Source: Prevotella conceptionensis 9403948
Lineage (GTDB): Bacteria; Bacteroidota; Bacteroidia; Bacteroidales; Bacteroidaceae
Length of the DNA stretch: 64,000 bases
Assembly (NCBI RefSeq): GCF_000312305.1
Contig: NZ_HE999449.1
Location: 184,802 to 248,801, forward strand
Direction of reading: 5' to 3'
This document shows, piece after piece, positions 46,040-55,199 of the stretch. The notes under the pieces were generated by a model that saw only the letters and a list, made by a program, of their open reading frames with translations, did not search any database and was not told where the DNA came from. Each line of letters starts with the position of its first letter. Within the stretch, counting starts at the first letter, position 1. The position numbers and the translations under genes are program-made.

Positions 46040-48001
46040 CTACGACACCTGCCTCGACAGCTCTTCAAGGGTTTGGCTCAGCTCCATCCACTTTTCGTTT
46101 TCGCTATCCAAAGCACGTTGCACGGAGGTATATTCGCTCACGAGCGTCATGTCCGAGGCGTTGCTCACGTCGCTTAGCAGTTCGTTAAGTTCGGCAATGC
46201 GCTTTTCCATCGATGCAATACGTGCCTCGCATTCCTTAACGGCTTTTTCGGCTTTGTTCACCTTCTTCATCCGATCTTTACGCTGTGCATAACTTTCGTT
46301 ATCGGCTTTTGGCGTTTCGTCCGTTTTGGTTGGAGCGGGCGCAGCCGTATGCAAAAGGCTATCGATGTTGGCAGATGTGGCGTTATCGGGCTGATTTGCG
46401 GCCGCAGTGCGTATAAAATCGTATATGCCACCAAGGTGTTCTTTCACCCTACCCTCGCCAAACTCGTACACTTTCGATACCAATCCGTCGAGGAACTCAC
46501 GGTCGTGAGAAACCACGATGGCCGTTCCGTCGAACGCTTTGATGGCCTCTTTCAGCACATCCTTCGACTGCATGTCGAGATGATTGGTGGGTTCGTCGAG
46601 TATAAGCAAGTTAACAGGCTCTAACAGCAGCTTAATCATAGCCAACCTACTCCGTTCGCCGCCACTCAACACCTTCACTTTCTTGTCCGAAGCCTCGCCC
46701 CCAAACATAAATGCGCCCAGTATGTCGCGTATCTTTAAGCGTATATCGCCTTTCGCCACATTATCAATCGTTTCGAAAACGGTTAGGCTTTCGTCTAACA
46801 ATTGGGCTTGGTTTTGTGCAAAATAGCCTATCTGCACATTGTGACCAATCTTCAATTCGCCCGTGTAAGGTATCTCATTGAGGATGCACTTCACTAGGGT
46901 AGACTTACCTTCGCCGTTCCGACCCACAAAGGCAACCTTCTCACCTCGTTTAATGGTAAACGTAACATGGTCGAAAACAGTGTGCTCACCATAATCCTTA
47001 CGCACATCGTCGCATATAACGGGATAGTCGCCACTGCGCAAACAGGGCGGAAACTTTAATCGCAAAGCCGAAGTGTCCACCTCGTCTACTTCTATCGGCA
47101 CTATCTTAGCCAACTGTTTGATGCGGCTCTGCACCTGAACAGCCTTCGTAGGTTTATAGCGAAACTTCTCGATAAAGTCTTTCATGTCCGCTATTTCCTT
47201 TTGTTGGTTCTCGTAAGCGCGCAGTTGCTGTTCCCTTCGTTCGGCCCTTAGCGTAACATATTCGTCGTACTTCACCCGATAATCAATCACCTTTCCACAC
47301 GATATTTCTAGCGTGCGGTTAGTTACGTTGTTGATAAAGGCACGGTCGTGACTGACAAGTACCACCGAGCCAGAGCTCTGTGCCAAGAATTGTTCGAGCC
47401 ATTGAATGCTGTCGATGTCCAAATGGTTGGTGGGTTCGTCGAGCAACAGCACGTCGGGTTTGCGTAAAAGAATCTTTGCCAGCTCGATACGCATACGCCA
47501 ACCACCGCTAAATTCACTCGTGGGGCGGTCTAAGTCGTTTCTATCAAACCCCAACCCGATGAGCGTTCGCTCCAATTCGGCCTCATAATTGTTGCCACCC
47601 AGCATTAGATAACGTTCGTGTTCGTGGGTAAATTGTTCAACGAGAGCCATGTAATCCTCACTTTCGTAGTCGGTTCTTTCGCTCAGTTCGTTGTTCAACT
47701 GCTCAACGCGTGCCTTCAATTCCGTATTGTCGGCAAAGGCCTTCCTGGCCTCTTCTTTCACCGTTGTATCATCTTCAAGAACCATTACTTGTGGTAAATA
47801 TCCCACAGTTGTTCCCGAAGGAACAGACACATTGCCAGCCGTGGGCTTTTGTTTTCCACATAATATTTTGAGCATGGTAGACTTGCCTGCACCGTTTTTG
47901 CCAACCAAAGCAATGCGGTCGCGATTGTTCACCACAAAACTAACGTCCTTAAACAACGGCTTTACACTAAACTCAACCGTTAAACCTTCAACTGAAATCA
48001 T
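46040..48001 (-). CDS. ABC-F family ATP-binding protein
   Basis: Soluble protein of 653 residues with two ABC cassettes and no membrane domain. Walker A motifs GKNGAGKST (about 35-43) and GRNGEGKST; signature motifs FSGGW and LSGGE; Walker B LLLDEPTNHLD and LILDEPTNHLD. Between them lies the charged linker (RAERREQQLRAYENQQKEI) that reaches into the ribosome in ABC-F factors. The C-terminal region (about 580-653) is a coiled coil as in Uup/YheS types. It probably acts on stalled ribosomes; a specific resistance role is not indicated. A -7-like TAACTTTG (48022-48029) lies upstream. Confidence 0.9.
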   Translation of the reverse strand: MISVEGLTVEFSVKPLFKDVSFVVNNRDRIALVGKNGAGKSTMLKILCGKQKPTAGNVSVPSGTTVGYLPQVMVLEDDTTVKEEARKAFADNTELKARVEQLNNELSERTDYESEDYMALVEQFTHEHERYLMLGGNNYEAELERTLIGLGFDRNDLDRPTSEFSGGWRMRIELAKILLRKPDVLLLDEPTNHLDIDSIQWLEQFLAQSSGSVVLVSHDRAFINNVTNRTLEISCGKVIDYRVKYDEYVTLRAERREQQLRAYENQQKEIADMKDFIEKFRYKPTKAVQVQSRIKQLAKIVPIEVDEVDTSALRLKFPPCLRSGDYPVICDDVRKDYGEHTVFDHVTFTIKRGEKVAFVGRNGEGKSTLVKCILNEIPYTGELKIGHNVQIGYFAQNQAQLLDESLTVFETIDNVAKGDIRLKIRDILGAFMFGGEASDKKVKVLSGGERSRLAMIKLLLEPVNLLILDEPTNHLDMQSKDVLKEAIKAFDGTAIVVSHDREFLDGLVSKVYEFGEGRVKEHLGGIYDFIRTAAANQPDNATSANIDSLLHTAAPAPTKTDETPKADNESYAQRKDRMKKVNKAEKAVKECEARIASMEKRIAELNELLSDVSNASDMTLVSEYTSVQRALDSENEKWMELSQTLEELSRQVS

Positions 48002-48140
48002 TTATTTGCTATTTACTCGCACAAAGTTAATCATTTTGTTTGAAAGTATGGACGTTTGTTTTAGGATTAGCTTAGCTACAACTACATTTTTGTTGTTTGC
48101 CAAATGCAGTTGGTTGTTTTGCTGTTTAAGCGTTGATTTC

Positions 48141-48524
48141 TTATTTACCGCTTAACTCTTTAAGTAATAATTGGATATAATCCCTACTCCAATCGTCTGC
48201 TTTACGTTTCGTGCCGTCGAACTGCAACAAGTCAATGTCTATCTTCACAATGCCTTTCTTCCGCTCTTCGGACACACTTCCCATCTCCGCCTCAATGTTT
48301 TTGAGCGCAACGAGCAACTCTTCTAACTGCATACTGCAATACCCTTCGGCCAAACAGTTTGTAAATGGTGGCGAAACGATGCCTATTGCGGGAGTGATAA
48401 GCGAACGCGAAAATTGCAATTGCGGGAAAACAGTCAACAACCGTGCTTTGGCATGGTCTATATTCTGTTCGGCTGCGATGTTGCTCCCCAAGGCCAATAA
48501 GATGTAATGCGTTTGTTGGTTCAT
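48141..48524 (-). CDS. FolK-like pyrophosphokinase family protein
   Basis: Protein of 127 residues resembling 2-amino-4-hydroxy-6-hydroxymethyldihydropteridine pyrophosphokinase: LALGSN near the start, FTNCLAEG, LLVALKNIEAEMG and VKIDIDLLQFDG. It is shorter than standard FolK (about 155-160) and lacks the usual arginine-rich R-x-x-R loop and the second histidine-rich stretch, so folate synthesis activity is not certain. It lies upstream of the ABC-F gene on the same strand with a 139-bp gap. Confidence 0.78.
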   Translation of the reverse strand: MNQQTHYILLALGSNIAAEQNIDHAKARLLTVFPQLQFSRSLITPAIGIVSPPFTNCLAEGYCSMQLEELLVALKNIEAEMGSVSEERKKGIVKIDIDLLQFDGTKRKADDWSRDYIQLLLKELSGK

Positions 48525-48700
48525 TGGATAAAAATGTTAGGCATACAAATTTACATAATTAACGCGATTTATAAGCCAGTGTAGGCAAAAACTTTTCGTG
48601 CAATAGCTAATTGTTTATAAAAACGGCGCAACAAGGTGAAGAATGGTTGAAATACTTATAATATGCTTGTCCGACTGTGCGAAGTTACAATAATAATCAT

Positions 48701-48708
48701 TACTTTTG
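48701..48708 (+). promoter_or_regulatory. -7 element of the glucosaminidase gene
   Basis: TACTTTTG 19 bp before the ATG at 48728; no clear -33 box at the usual distance. Confidence 0.5.
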
Positions 48709-48727
48709 TGCTTAAAATCAGTTTTAT

Positions 48728-49642
48728 ATGAAGAAAATAGTTGTTCTGCTTACCACAATAGCACTTGTACTCCCCGTTTCGGCACAGCTGCGGTGGAATT
48801 CGGTGTACCAAACCTACATCAGTCAATATAAGGATCTGGCCATCGAAGAGATGCTCAAACATCGCATTCCCGCCAGTATCACGTTGGCGCAAGGGCTATT
48901 GGAGAGCGGCGCAGGACAGGGCGCACTGGTAAAAAAGGGCAACAACCACTTTGGCATTAAGTGTCACGACTGGACAGGACGTAAGACTTACCACGACGAC
49001 GATGCCAAAAACGAATGTTTTAGGTCGTACAAAAGTGCGAAAGAAAGCTACGAAGACCATAGCCAGTTTTTAAAGCGCGACCGTTACAAGTCGCTTTTTG
49101 CACTCGCGCCTAACGACTATCGTGGATGGGCCAAGGGATTAAAGGCATGCGGATATGCCACAGACCCTGGTTATGCCACGAAACTGATTAATGTAATTGA
49201 GCTGTATAAGCTATACTTGTACGACTCGGCAAAAGACTACGACAAGTTTTTTGCCAAACATGCAGGCAACTATCTGCCGGGTAGCAGCAACATGCGCCTG
49301 CACCCGATATACAAGTACAACGACAACTACTATCTCCGAGCAAGACGAGGAGATACCTTTAAATCGTTGGCCGAAGAACTGGAACTTTCGGCTAGGTCGC
49401 TTGCCAAAGCCAACGAACGTTCTAAGAATGACGTGCTGGCCGAAGGCGACATCATCTATCTCAAAAAGAAGCGTAAGCATGCAGAGAAACAATTCAAGGA
49501 CAGGCCACACGTGGTTAAACCTGGCGAGAGCATGTACGACATCGCACAAAAGTACGGCATCCGCGTGAAGAGCCTGTACAAGATGAACGACTTGCCCGAA
49601 GATTACCAGATAAAGGTTGGTGCCGTGTTGAGGGTTTATTAA
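48728..49642 (+). CDS. Exported glucosaminidase with LysM domains
   Basis: Cell-wall hydrolase of 304 residues. Signal peptide (1-19, ending VSAQ), a glucosaminidase domain of the Bax/FlgJ type (about 30-165: IPASITLAQGLLESGAGQG with a catalytic Glu in LLES, then NNHFGIKC), and two LysM peptidoglycan-binding domains (about 200-243 and 258-304). It would cleave peptidoglycan glycans in the periplasm. Length and domain order are typical for Bacteroidota. Confidence 0.92.
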   Translation: MKKIVVLLTTIALVLPVSAQLRWNSVYQTYISQYKDLAIEEMLKHRIPASITLAQGLLESGAGQGALVKKGNNHFGIKCHDWTGRKTYHDDDAKNECFRSYKSAKESYEDHSQFLKRDRYKSLFALAPNDYRGWAKGLKACGYATDPGYATKLINVIELYKLYLYDSAKDYDKFFAKHAGNYLPGSSNMRLHPIYKYNDNYYLRARRGDTFKSLAEELELSARSLAKANERSKNDVLAEGDIIYLKKKRKHAEKQFKDRPHVVKPGESMYDIAQKYGIRVKSLYKMNDLPEDYQIKVGAVLRVY

Positions 49643-49853
49643 AAACCGCCTGCACAATGGACAACCAAACGCCAACAGCTTACGCCCCATAGTGCGGGCG
49701 TGAGCGCATTGTTTGCCACAACTAGCGGTGACGTAGTGCACGGGTGCGCATTTGGCCCGAACCGCAAACGCCAACAAGCAGCCACACCATGCGGCAATCT
49801 GCCTACATCTAACAATTCTAGACAATTATTATCGTTTAACATCATACTATAAA

Positions 49854-51128
49854 ATGAAGACACTACTACTATCAATTCTCGCCTTGGCGAGTACTTTGAC
49901 TGCGTGGTCGCAACGATTCGACGACGAGTTTGACAACCGAACCCTGCGCATTGACTACACATTTGCCGGGAATGTAAACAAACAAGAGATTTCTGTGGCC
50001 AAGCTAAACGTCATGCCTGGATGGTACGGCAAACGGCAAAGACTTGCAGAAATACCTGTTGAAGGCAACGGACAGATTACTGTTAGGCGGAAGAAAGACA
50101 AGCAAGTGATTTACCGCAACTCTTTCTCAACGCTGTTTCAAGAATGGCTTACCTACGACGAGGCCAAGTCGTCGTCCAAGTCTTTCGAAAATGTGTTCCT
50201 CGTTCCAATGCCAAAAGACACGGTGGAGATTACCATCGACCTGCGAAACAACCGCCGACAGGTTGTGGCTAGCCTAACGCACACGGTGGCTCCAAAGGAC
50301 ATCTTGATTAGAAAAATAGGCGAAACATCCGTTACGCCTTACGAAACGATCCAGAAGGCAGCCGATCCGAACCATTGCATCCACATCGCCTACGTTGCAG
50401 AAGGCTACACAGATGCGGAAATGGACGTGTTCTTAAAAGATGCCAAAGCGGCAACCGAGGCCCTGTTCGCCCACGAACCATTTAAGTCTACACGCAACCG
50501 ATTTAACATTGTGGCAGTGAAATCGTCCTCAAAGGAGAGCGGCACAAGCGAACCCTCTAAGGGAATATGGAAAAATACGGCGTTGCACTCGCACTTCGAC
50601 ACGTTTTATAGCGACCGTTACCTTACCACACTGAACCTATTTGAACTGCACGACTGGTTGGCCGGCACGCCATACGAACATATTATCGTACTGGTGAACA
50701 CTGAAAAGTATGGCGGCGGTGGCATACTTAACTCTTATAACCTGTCGATGACCCACCACGAGAAGTTCAAACCAGTGGTCGTACATGAGTTTGGACATAG
50801 CTTTGCAGGGTTAGGTGATGAATATGCCTATGAGGCCGAAAGCATTTCAATGTACCCACGCGACATCGAACCTTGGGAGGAGAACCTCACTACATTAGTG
50901 GACTTCAAGGGGAAATGGGAAAACCTCGTTAAGAAGAATACCCCGATACCAACACCTGCAACCGAGAAGAATAAGAAAACAGTTGGTGCTTACGAAGGTG
51001 CCGGATATAGCCTAAAAGGTGTTTATCGTGGCTATCAAGATTGCAGGATGCGCACAAACGAGTTTCCAGAGTTCTGCCCTGTGTGTAAGCAAGCCCTAAC
51101 AAGGTTTATTGATTTCTATACCAAATAG
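49854..51128 (+). CDS. M64 family (IgA peptidase-like) metallopeptidase
   Basis: Exported zinc peptidase of 424 residues. The ATG at 49854 gives a signal peptide MKTLLLSILALASTLTAWS; the longer frame from TTG at 49752 would place 34 hydrophilic residues ahead of it and is rejected. An N-terminal beta domain is followed by the catalytic domain with the motif HEFGHSFAGLGDEY near residue 311. The family was named after an IgA protease of Clostridium ramosum; whether this enzyme cuts IgA is unknown. A palindromic 22-bp array follows the stop. Confidence 0.92.
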   Translation: MKTLLLSILALASTLTAWSQRFDDEFDNRTLRIDYTFAGNVNKQEISVAKLNVMPGWYGKRQRLAEIPVEGNGQITVRRKKDKQVIYRNSFSTLFQEWLTYDEAKSSSKSFENVFLVPMPKDTVEITIDLRNNRRQVVASLTHTVAPKDILIRKIGETSVTPYETIQKAADPNHCIHIAYVAEGYTDAEMDVFLKDAKAATEALFAHEPFKSTRNRFNIVAVKSSSKESGTSEPSKGIWKNTALHSHFDTFYSDRYLTTLNLFELHDWLAGTPYEHIIVLVNTEKYGGGGILNSYNLSMTHHEKFKPVVVHEFGHSFAGLGDEYAYEAESISMYPRDIEPWEENLTTLVDFKGKWENLVKKNTPIPTPATEKNKKTVGAYEGAGYSLKGVYRGYQDCRMRTNEFPEFCPVCKQALTRFIDFYTK

Positions 51129-51168
51129 GCCAAATACGCCAAGAATAAACTTTGGAACACCAATTTGT

Positions 51169-51271
51169 AAGCCCCTTGTACTGACACTACAAAGGGGCTT
51201 GTATTGACACTACAAGACGCTTGTACTCGCACTACGAGCCGCTTGTAGTGTGAGTACAAGCGTGTTTGTAG
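51169..51271. repeat. Tandem 22-bp palindromic units after the M64 gene
   Basis: CTTGTA starts at 51175, 51198, 51220 and 51242 (spacing 23, 22, 22). Each unit is an imperfect palindrome CTTGTA-N7/8-TACAAG or near it. The first can pair AAGCCCCTTGTA with TACAAAGGGGCTT (51169-51180/51188-51200). No long T-run follows. The frame 51250-51498 that starts here is not considered a gene. Confidence 0.8.
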
Positions 51272-51407
51272 CCGCTATACAGATAGTTTTCACTAACAGA
51301 TTGACAACGAAACGGCGGTGTACAACCAACGTTCCAAAAGAAACTCCTTTCGTCTATAAGCTAAGTTCTATTGGTCCTGCTTATATCAACGTGAGTGGAA
51401 ACAAAGA

Positions 51408-51453
51408 AAAGCCCCACTGCCGACCAAAGGATATGGCCATGCAGTGGAGCTTT
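51408..51453 (-). terminator. Terminator of the C69 peptidase gene
   Basis: On the minus strand AAAGCTCCACTGC pairs with GCAGTGGGGCTTT (one mismatch, loop of 20) and continues TTCTTTGTTT. It is placed about 100 bp after the C69 stop. The rest of 51272-51551 shows no gene. Confidence 0.65.
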
Positions 51454-51551
51454 CGTGTATGGTTAAAGGCAAATCAGTGGTTAAGACTTGACTTGTAGCG
51501 ACACAGCTTTCACAACGCACCTTGTGCCTTTAATACCCAATATTTAGCATC

Positions 51552-53204
51552 TTACTTTTTCTTTTCTTCGGGTACAAGATACCAGTCGCCCGTTTCCTTT
51601 ACCAGCTTGCGAGCAAAAGCCTCAGGATAGCCAGGGCGTTGAACCTTTGCGCCAAGACCTTCCTTGTTGCGTTTGAAACTGCGTCCTTCGGTGGGTTTAA
51701 CAGCCATGTCGTTATACTTTACGATAAGGAAGGTGGCCAATTCTTTCCAGTTCTTCAACATAGATTGTGCCTGCTCGTTGCTATAATCGTTCAGATATTT
51801 AATGGTTTTCGATACGTCTGTGTTGTAAAGTTCGGCTGCACGTTTCTCTACTTGTGGCTGTTGAGCCAAATAACTGTTTTCAAGACTGTCGCGCATTGCT
51901 TTAAGCGGCGGGAAAAGAAGGCTGTAACGTGGGTAAACCATGTTGCTAACCCAGTTGCAAACCCAATACGCATTCTTGTCCGAGAAGTTCAAAGCATCGG
52001 CACCAGGCGTGTTATAGCATTCGGGTTGAACGGTATTTCCGCAATAGATGGGCGTATAGGGAACCATGTTTCCATCGTCGTTGCCAAACCAAAGGATGCC
52101 ACCAATCTGCCTAGGTAACCAAGAACGCAGTTGAGCAATAAAGCTGAAAGCGGTTTGTTGGGTGGATACAGGACGTTCGTTGAAGTATTTTTTACCGTCT
52201 ACCGTATAGTAAAGCGGTGTGGGACGATAAGGCATTTGCCAGATGCCTCCACCAACATTGGTGCTGTCCAGTGCCAAAGGCGTTCCTTCGTAATGGTCGC
52301 GCATGGCAGCAGCAACGTCTTCGAAACTTACTTTCTTGTTGGGAATTATCCACAAAGGCATGTCTTCGGCATTGGGGTCCTTGCCAAGAACCCAAGGCAA
52401 ATAGCGGTCGAAGTTGTCGGCAAAGCGGTTAAAGAAACTGTAAACACGTGCATCGCAGAACCTTCTTCCTCCGAAAGTGGGTTCGCCATAGACATCGCGC
52501 CAAGAGAAATCCTTATCCTTACCCGTGTACCAACCCTTTGAACGTGCAAAGCTGATAACGTCTTTCGAGTACATTACGTCGCTTTTGGGGTATTGCATAA
52601 ACTTTGTTATGCGACTTTGGTTGGCATGAGCGCAAATGGCGTTGTCGGGAATGCGCACCGCAACCCACACTGCACCTTTACTTCCTGCGCCCTTTCCCAT
52701 CATCTCCATAATCCAAGCCTCGTTGGGATCGCAGATGGTGAAAGTTTCGCCACCAGAGTAATAGCCATAGGTGTTTACCAAAGTGGTCATCACGTTGATA
52801 GCCTCGCGTGCCGTTTTGCTACGCTGCAAGGCGATGTATATAAGCGAACCATAGTCTATCAAGCCCGTTGAGTCGGTCATTTCTTCTCGTCCTCCGTATG
52901 TGGTTTCACCAATGCAGACTTGGTGTTCGTTGATGTTTCCGATAACGTTATAGGTAATAGGTGCCTCTGGAATTTCGCCCAGATACTTGTGGCTGTCCCA
53001 ATCGAACACCTTACGCATTTCTCCTTTGGCGTGCTTTCCTGCGGGGAAATGACACAATCCGATGAACATACCGTAGTCGTCAGCATTATATGTGCAGAAG
53101 ACCGACCCGTCTTTGCTTGCCTTTTTACCCACAATAAAGTTGGTGCAAGCATAGCTGCCCAGCCCAACTAGGGAGAAGGCGGCAATTAGCAATAGCTTCT
53201 TCAT
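51552..53204 (-). CDS. C69 family dipeptidase
   Basis: Exported cysteine (N-terminal nucleophile) dipeptidase of 550 residues. The start at 53204 gives the signal peptide MKKLLLIAAFSLVGLGSYA directly followed by Cys20-Thr-Asn-Phe, the nucleophile exposed by processing; an upstream ATG at 53246 would add 14 residues. Family blocks include GETTYGGREEM, ALQRSKTAREAINVM and FTICDPNEAWIMEMMGKG. It would hydrolyse dipeptides in the periplasm. It lies 19 bp downstream of the M23 peptidase gene on the same strand and is probably co-transcribed. Confidence 0.93.
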   Translation of the reverse strand: MKKLLLIAAFSLVGLGSYACTNFIVGKKASKDGSVFCTYNADDYGMFIGLCHFPAGKHAKGEMRKVFDWDSHKYLGEIPEAPITYNVIGNINEHQVCIGETTYGGREEMTDSTGLIDYGSLIYIALQRSKTAREAINVMTTLVNTYGYYSGGETFTICDPNEAWIMEMMGKGAGSKGAVWVAVRIPDNAICAHANQSRITKFMQYPKSDVMYSKDVISFARSKGWYTGKDKDFSWRDVYGEPTFGGRRFCDARVYSFFNRFADNFDRYLPWVLGKDPNAEDMPLWIIPNKKVSFEDVAAAMRDHYEGTPLALDSTNVGGGIWQMPYRPTPLYYTVDGKKYFNERPVSTQQTAFSFIAQLRSWLPRQIGGILWFGNDDGNMVPYTPIYCGNTVQPECYNTPGADALNFSDKNAYWVCNWVSNMVYPRYSLLFPPLKAMRDSLENSYLAQQPQVEKRAAELYNTDVSKTIKYLNDYSNEQAQSMLKNWKELATFLIVKYNDMAVKPTEGRSFKRNKEGLGAKVQRPGYPEAFARKLVKETGDWYLVPEEKKK

Positions 53205-53223
53205 AACTGTATAATTAGTTTGA

Positions 53224-54876
53224 TTAATAAAGAATATCTGTTTCAAAACGTCTTTTGTTGCCTTGATTGTCCGTGGCGAAGAACGTTAAACGGCGTTGTT
53301 TACCTGTGCGCTTGATTGGTGTTTCGGCCAGCTTGCACGCCACCCACGGACTTAAAGGCACGTCTTCGAACAAGACGAACTGCCCATCTATGTAGCCTTG
53401 GTAGGTGTCTACGCCGCTTTTCGCATCGGTAAGTCCTAGCTTGATGGTTTTCGTAGCGTTCCAATTGCCTTGTCCCACAGGCGAAACAATAGGCGGTTCG
53501 TCATCGTATTCGATGGAATATTGCAAATGAAGGTCGCGCATGTTGGCCGTAACCCAGCCTTTTTCGTATGTTCCACCCAGATAGCGCGTAACATAACCGC
53601 GCCCACTGATGTATAGTTTAGAAGTGTCTTTTACCTTCTTCGTCAATTTCAAGCTTATTCGTGCAGGACGGAAAAGCCGTTGGGCACTGTTGGTGAACGT
53701 GCAAGAATTGGAGAGAGCGTCGTCTTTACAACTTATAGTCGGTGTCAAGGTAATGGCATTGGCAACCGAATTGGGCCTTATCAACAACTGCACACCATCT
53801 GTTTGCATGGCGTATGGCCTGTTCCAGTACACACTCCGTAGCGTACTTGCTTGCCGTTGCGGAACGAAAGCGCGTTTTTGTCCCGCCACGGTGAACGTAT
53901 ATCGGCTTGTGTTGCCTTTAAAGTCGGTCAGCACATATTCTATATGGTAATCACGTTCTTGATTAAAGTTCACAATTCCCTTGTTTTTGTCGGCAGATAA
54001 CATTTGCAATCCCATGCCCGGATAGAGAAACGAATGCATGTACCACACATTATATCGCAAGAAATGTTCATGGTCGCCCCATGCGTTTACCTGAACAGTC
54101 TTTTCGTAAGGAATACGATTGACGTTGCTTTTGAAAACGGTTTTGCCATCAACCAACAACTCTGTCTTCTTAACACCATATCTATTATAGGTTATTTCCA
54201 TGTAGTCGTTGGCCCATATTCCAAAGCCCACCTTACCCCAAGCGATGAACTTATTGGGCAAATTGTGTGAGGAGAACGAATGCGAAGACTTGCCGGGATT
54301 GTTGTTAAAGACACCTTCGCCACTAACGGGATAGGCCATAAAGCCGTGCGCCATGGGTGCCAGGGCGTCTTTAACATGGTGTCCGATGAAGTCGAGAGGA
54401 TCGAGCATGTCGCCCGAACGTGTTTCATGCAATTCAAGATGCAGGTGCGGTGCCTCCGATGCGCCCGAATTTCCGCTAATGGCAATGAGTTGTCCCTTTA
54501 CAACAGGTAGGTCGGTGGGTTTAAACCAGATGTCGCCCGTAGACTGTTTATTGACATACTGCCACTTCCTAACCATAGCTTTGATAGCAGGCGTAAATGT
54601 TTTCAGGTGGCAATATACGCTGGTATAGCCTTCGGGATGGTGTACGTAGACGGCATTTCCAAAGCCATCGTAGCCCACAGAGACGTGCGACACGTAGCCA
54701 TCGCCAATGGAAAAGATGGCTTTTCCCTCCACTCCATCGGTCTTTACGTCCACTCCGCCATGAAAATGGTTGGGGCGAGGCTCGCCAAAGTTACCAGCCA
54801 AAGAGATGGGATAGTTTACAGGAGAGCCAAAAAGCACATTGGCCGCCAGCATTATAGATAGTATGATGTTCGTCAT
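53224..54876 (-). CDS. M23 family metallopeptidase
   Basis: Exported zinc endopeptidase of 550 residues that should cut peptidoglycan cross-links. After a signal peptide (about 1-17) the M23 domain begins early: HFHGGVDVK with His39 and Asp43, then SGNSGASEAPHLHLELHE near residue 145-160 giving the HxH zinc site. The large C-terminal part (about 180-550) is beta-rich without an assignable domain and has no catalytic motif; it may bind the envelope. Such C-terminal extensions are common in Bacteroidota. Confidence 0.9.
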   Translation of the reverse strand: MTNIILSIMLAANVLFGSPVNYPISLAGNFGEPRPNHFHGGVDVKTDGVEGKAIFSIGDGYVSHVSVGYDGFGNAVYVHHPEGYTSVYCHLKTFTPAIKAMVRKWQYVNKQSTGDIWFKPTDLPVVKGQLIAISGNSGASEAPHLHLELHETRSGDMLDPLDFIGHHVKDALAPMAHGFMAYPVSGEGVFNNNPGKSSHSFSSHNLPNKFIAWGKVGFGIWANDYMEITYNRYGVKKTELLVDGKTVFKSNVNRIPYEKTVQVNAWGDHEHFLRYNVWYMHSFLYPGMGLQMLSADKNKGIVNFNQERDYHIEYVLTDFKGNTSRYTFTVAGQKRAFVPQRQASTLRSVYWNRPYAMQTDGVQLLIRPNSVANAITLTPTISCKDDALSNSCTFTNSAQRLFRPARISLKLTKKVKDTSKLYISGRGYVTRYLGGTYEKGWVTANMRDLHLQYSIEYDDEPPIVSPVGQGNWNATKTIKLGLTDAKSGVDTYQGYIDGQFVLFEDVPLSPWVACKLAETPIKRTGKQRRLTFFATDNQGNKRRFETDILY

Positions 54877-54983
54877 GCCATGTTTGTTACTTATTAATTA
54901 AAAGGTAGAAAGGCAATGTTTAAGTTATAGGGGCGTGCCTGTGGAGGGCAAATACAACTGAAAGAGCAGCTATTGGCTTGCAC

Positions 54984-55199
54984 TTATTCTAGTAACACGC
55001 CCTTGTGAAATGCCCGAAGTTCCCCTTTCTCATGCTCTTTCAGAACAATTTCGCCACCAAGCCAAATGGTATTGGCCTGTTCGCCGTCGAGAGCTGAATA
55101 GCTTTGCACTGCGCCTTTGGCTATGTTCACCACTCCATTCCTCAGTATCACGTCGCCGTGAACTATCGTGTTGGCAGCGTAGAGCTTTCGTTCATCCAT
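54984..55199 (-). CDS. Small hypothetical protein overlapping the DUF4296-like gene
   Basis: A 71-residue protein (MDERKLYAANTIVHGDVILR... ending KGVLLE). The pattern YAANTIVHGDVILRNGVVNI faintly resembles the N-terminal beta-sandwich of amidohydrolases, but no catalytic part follows. Its start overlaps the last 37 bp of the DUF4296-like gene in another frame, suggesting coupled translation. No signal peptide. I recall similar small frames beside this lipoprotein in other Prevotella genomes, which would support a real gene, but this is from memory. Confidence 0.6.
   Translation of the reverse strand: MDERKLYAANTIVHGDVILRNGVVNIAKGAVQSYSALDGEQANTIWLGGEIVLKEHEKGELRAFHKGVLLE

Noticed and set aside
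51250-51498. 82-codon frame after the M64 gene
   Set aside because: Starts with GTG inside the palindromic array and covers the C69 terminator stem.
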